Assembly: GCF_015679185.1 (NCBI RefSeq) | Contig: NZ_CP064939.1 | Coordinates: 4,030,001-4,094,000 of the forward strand | Reading direction: 5' to 3' | Origin: Pedobacter endophyticus | GTDB taxonomy: Bacteria > Bacteroidota > Bacteroidia > Sphingobacteriales > Sphingobacteriaceae | DNA: 64,000 bases | Shown here: one piece after another, positions 62,726 to 64,000 of the stretch | How positions within the stretch are numbered: position 1 is the stretch's first letter | Layout of the letters: every line of letters starts with the position of its first letter | Program-made: the position numbers and the translations under genes | The notes under the pieces: model-generated | Databases searched by the model: none | Told to the model about the DNA's origin: nothing | Seen by the model: only the letters and a program-made list of their open reading frames with translations

Positions 62726-63472
62726 ATGAATTCACTACAAAATAAAGTTGCCCTCATCACGGGCTCTAGCAGGGGCTTGGGCAAGGCGATTGCTGAACGG
62801 TATGCGGGATTGGGTGCCAATATAGTACTGAATTACACCAATAACAAAAACGCTGCAGACCAGGTGCTTTCTAATATCAAAGCTATGGGTGTAGAAGCTA
62901 TTGCCGTGCAGGCTGATATTAGCAAACCAGCTGAGATTACTCGTCTTTTTGAAGAAGCGAAAACTGCTTTTCAAAAAATAGACATCGTAGTTGCTAACGC
63001 CGGAGTAGAATTGGTAGATGTTCCCGTGGAAAACTTTACGGAAGAACAATTCGACAAATTATTTACGCTCAACACAAAAGGGGCATTTTTCACTTTGCAG
63101 GAAGCTGCGAAACACGTTTCAGATGGAGGAAGGATTATTAATATTTCTTCCAGTACCACAGTTTATCCGTTTGAAGGTGTTGCCTTATACGGCGGTAGTA
63201 AAACTGCACCCAAGTATTTGGTAGAAGTTCTTGCAAAGGAAATCGGTGGAAGAGGTGTTACCGTCAATTCCATAATCCCATATGCAGTAAGCGATGCCGG
63301 TATTTTTACAGACCCCACCGAGCCTTCCATCAAGTGGTTGATAGAAGCCAACCCAATGAAACGAATGGCCCACGTGGATGATGTTGCCAATGTGGCAGAA
63401 TTTTTTGCCAGCGACCTTTCCTCTTTCGTAAGCGGCCAACATTTATTGGTAAATGGGGGCGCAAGTCATTAG
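62726..63472 (+). CDS. Short-chain dehydrogenase/reductase (FabG-like)
   Basis: A 248-residue SDR close to its upstream neighbour: GSSRGLG, VANAGVELVD, NISSSTTV, YGGSK (YxxxK retained) and FVSGQHLLVNGGASH. It probably arose by duplication with the gene at 61868. Its downstream neighbour begins 23 bases after the stop. Confidence 0.94.
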   Translation: MNSLQNKVALITGSSRGLGKAIAERYAGLGANIVLNYTNNKNAADQVLSNIKAMGVEAIAVQADISKPAEITRLFEEAKTAFQKIDIVVANAGVELVDVPVENFTEEQFDKLFTLNTKGAFFTLQEAAKHVSDGGRIINISSSTTVYPFEGVALYGGSKTAPKYLVEVLAKEIGGRGVTVNSIIPYAVSDAGIFTDPTEPSIKWLIEANPMKRMAHVDDVANVAEFFASDLSSFVSGQHLLVNGGASH

Positions 63473-63495
63473 GATTCACATTAAAGTTATTAAGT

Positions 63496-64000
63496 ATGAA
63501 TATGAAAAATAATACTGTACTGGTTACCGGTGGTGGAACTGGTATCGGGCTGGAAATAGCTAAATATTTTTACGAAAATGGAAACGAGGTAATTATTTGC
63601 GGCAGAAGGCTTGAAGTGTTGGAAGATGCCCAAAAGGTAATGCCCAACTTGCATATCCTGACCTGTGACCTGAGCAATGCCAATGCGCGCAAAGCATTTT
63701 CAGCAAAACTTTTATCCAACTTCCCCAACTTAAATGTTTTAATCAATAATGCAGGAATACAACGTTTCAGAAACTTAAGGGAAAATTTGCTCACCGAAAA
63801 TGGATGGGCAGATTATCAGGATGAGATACAAACCAACCTCGAAGCGCCAATTCATCTTTCCAACTTGCTACTGCCTGCATTGCATAAAAAAAAGAATGCA
63901 GCCATTATAAATGTTACTTCCGCACTGGCATTCGTTCCGTATACTGCTGTCCCTGTCTATAGCGCAACCAAAGCAGCCATACATTCTTTCACCTTGTCTT
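63496..64000 (+). CDS. SDR family oxidoreductase, partial (runs off window)
   Basis: Open from ATG 63496 (alternative in-frame ATG 63502) to the window end, 168 codons. GGGTGIG cofactor motif, ICGRRLEVLEDA, VLINNAGIQRFRN, NVTSALAFVP with catalytic Ser, and YSATK just before the edge. It belongs to the DltE-like SDR group. It is the third SDR in the AraC-headed set; the C-terminus is missing. Confidence 0.9.
   Translation, partial: MNMKNNTVLVTGGGTGIGLEIAKYFYENGNEVIICGRRLEVLEDAQKVMPNLHILTCDLSNANARKAFSAKLLSNFPNLNVLINNAGIQRFRNLRENLLTENGWADYQDEIQTNLEAPIHLSNLLLPALHKKKNAAIINVTSALAFVPYTAVPVYSATKAAIHSFTLS

Noticed and set aside
1..64000. CRISPR arrays, tRNA and rRNA genes
   Set aside because: No regularly spaced repeat-spacer array, clover-leaf with CCA-end context or rRNA-like sequence was noticed.

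Overview
The window looks like a Sphingobacteriaceae (Pedobacter/Mucilaginibacter-like) Bacteroidetes chromosome. The supporting signs are SusC/SusD nutrient-uptake genes, a LytS/LytTR two-component pair, RteC, a Bacteroidetes-type tra cluster, TAnnTTTG-type promoter elements, and host genes without Shine-Dalgarno sites. No tRNA, rRNA, CRISPR array or integrase was recognised, so the ends of the mobile elements are not defined.

Layout. 1-5604: a DNA-damage region with a minus-strand imuA-imuB-dnaE2 mutasome operon (dnaE2 runs off the left edge), a DUF6602-like gene, an SRAP (YedK/HMCES-type) gene with a small partner, and a protein with a HEPN-like motif. 5887-8392: sensor kinase, LytTR response regulator and an XRE regulator. 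8393-17879: a structured-RNA candidate and alternative hairpins, then a TlpA-like/SusC/SusD operon facing a DUF6520-like plus MauE/DoxX-like pair, two CRP-type proteins and an unrecognised 379-residue protein.

18173-43713: a largely intact conjugative element. It has RteC, a TOPRIM primase, a 16-bp-spaced repeat array, a candidate oriT, a MobC-family protein and relaxase, ParA, TraE (two copies), TraF, TraG (VirB4), three tandem secreted paralogues, TraJ/K/M/N, a VirD4-type coupling protein, an M23 peptidase and ArdC. traG is split by a full-length group II intron just after its Walker B motif. The exon junction codons, the EBS1-IBS1 pairing and an intact domain V all support splicing.

44036-45359: an operon that looks like a tripartite toxin-antitoxin-chaperone system. 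A small first ORF contains an intrinsic terminator, followed by a SecB-like chaperone and a protein with ADP-ribosyltransferase-like features. The arrangement resembles CmdTAC-type phage defence and is the most interesting locus in the window.

45594-64000: an excisionase-like gene, a truncated group II intron, then a mosaic of broken conjugative-transposon genes (mobB 3' end, two different mobC fragments, an inverted topB 3' end). These are interleaved with about six regulator-oxidoreductase modules (HxlR or AraC regulators with SDR/NmrA-type enzymes). The pattern suggests repeated insertion of electrophile or quinone detoxification cargo next to mob genes, followed by deletion and inversion.
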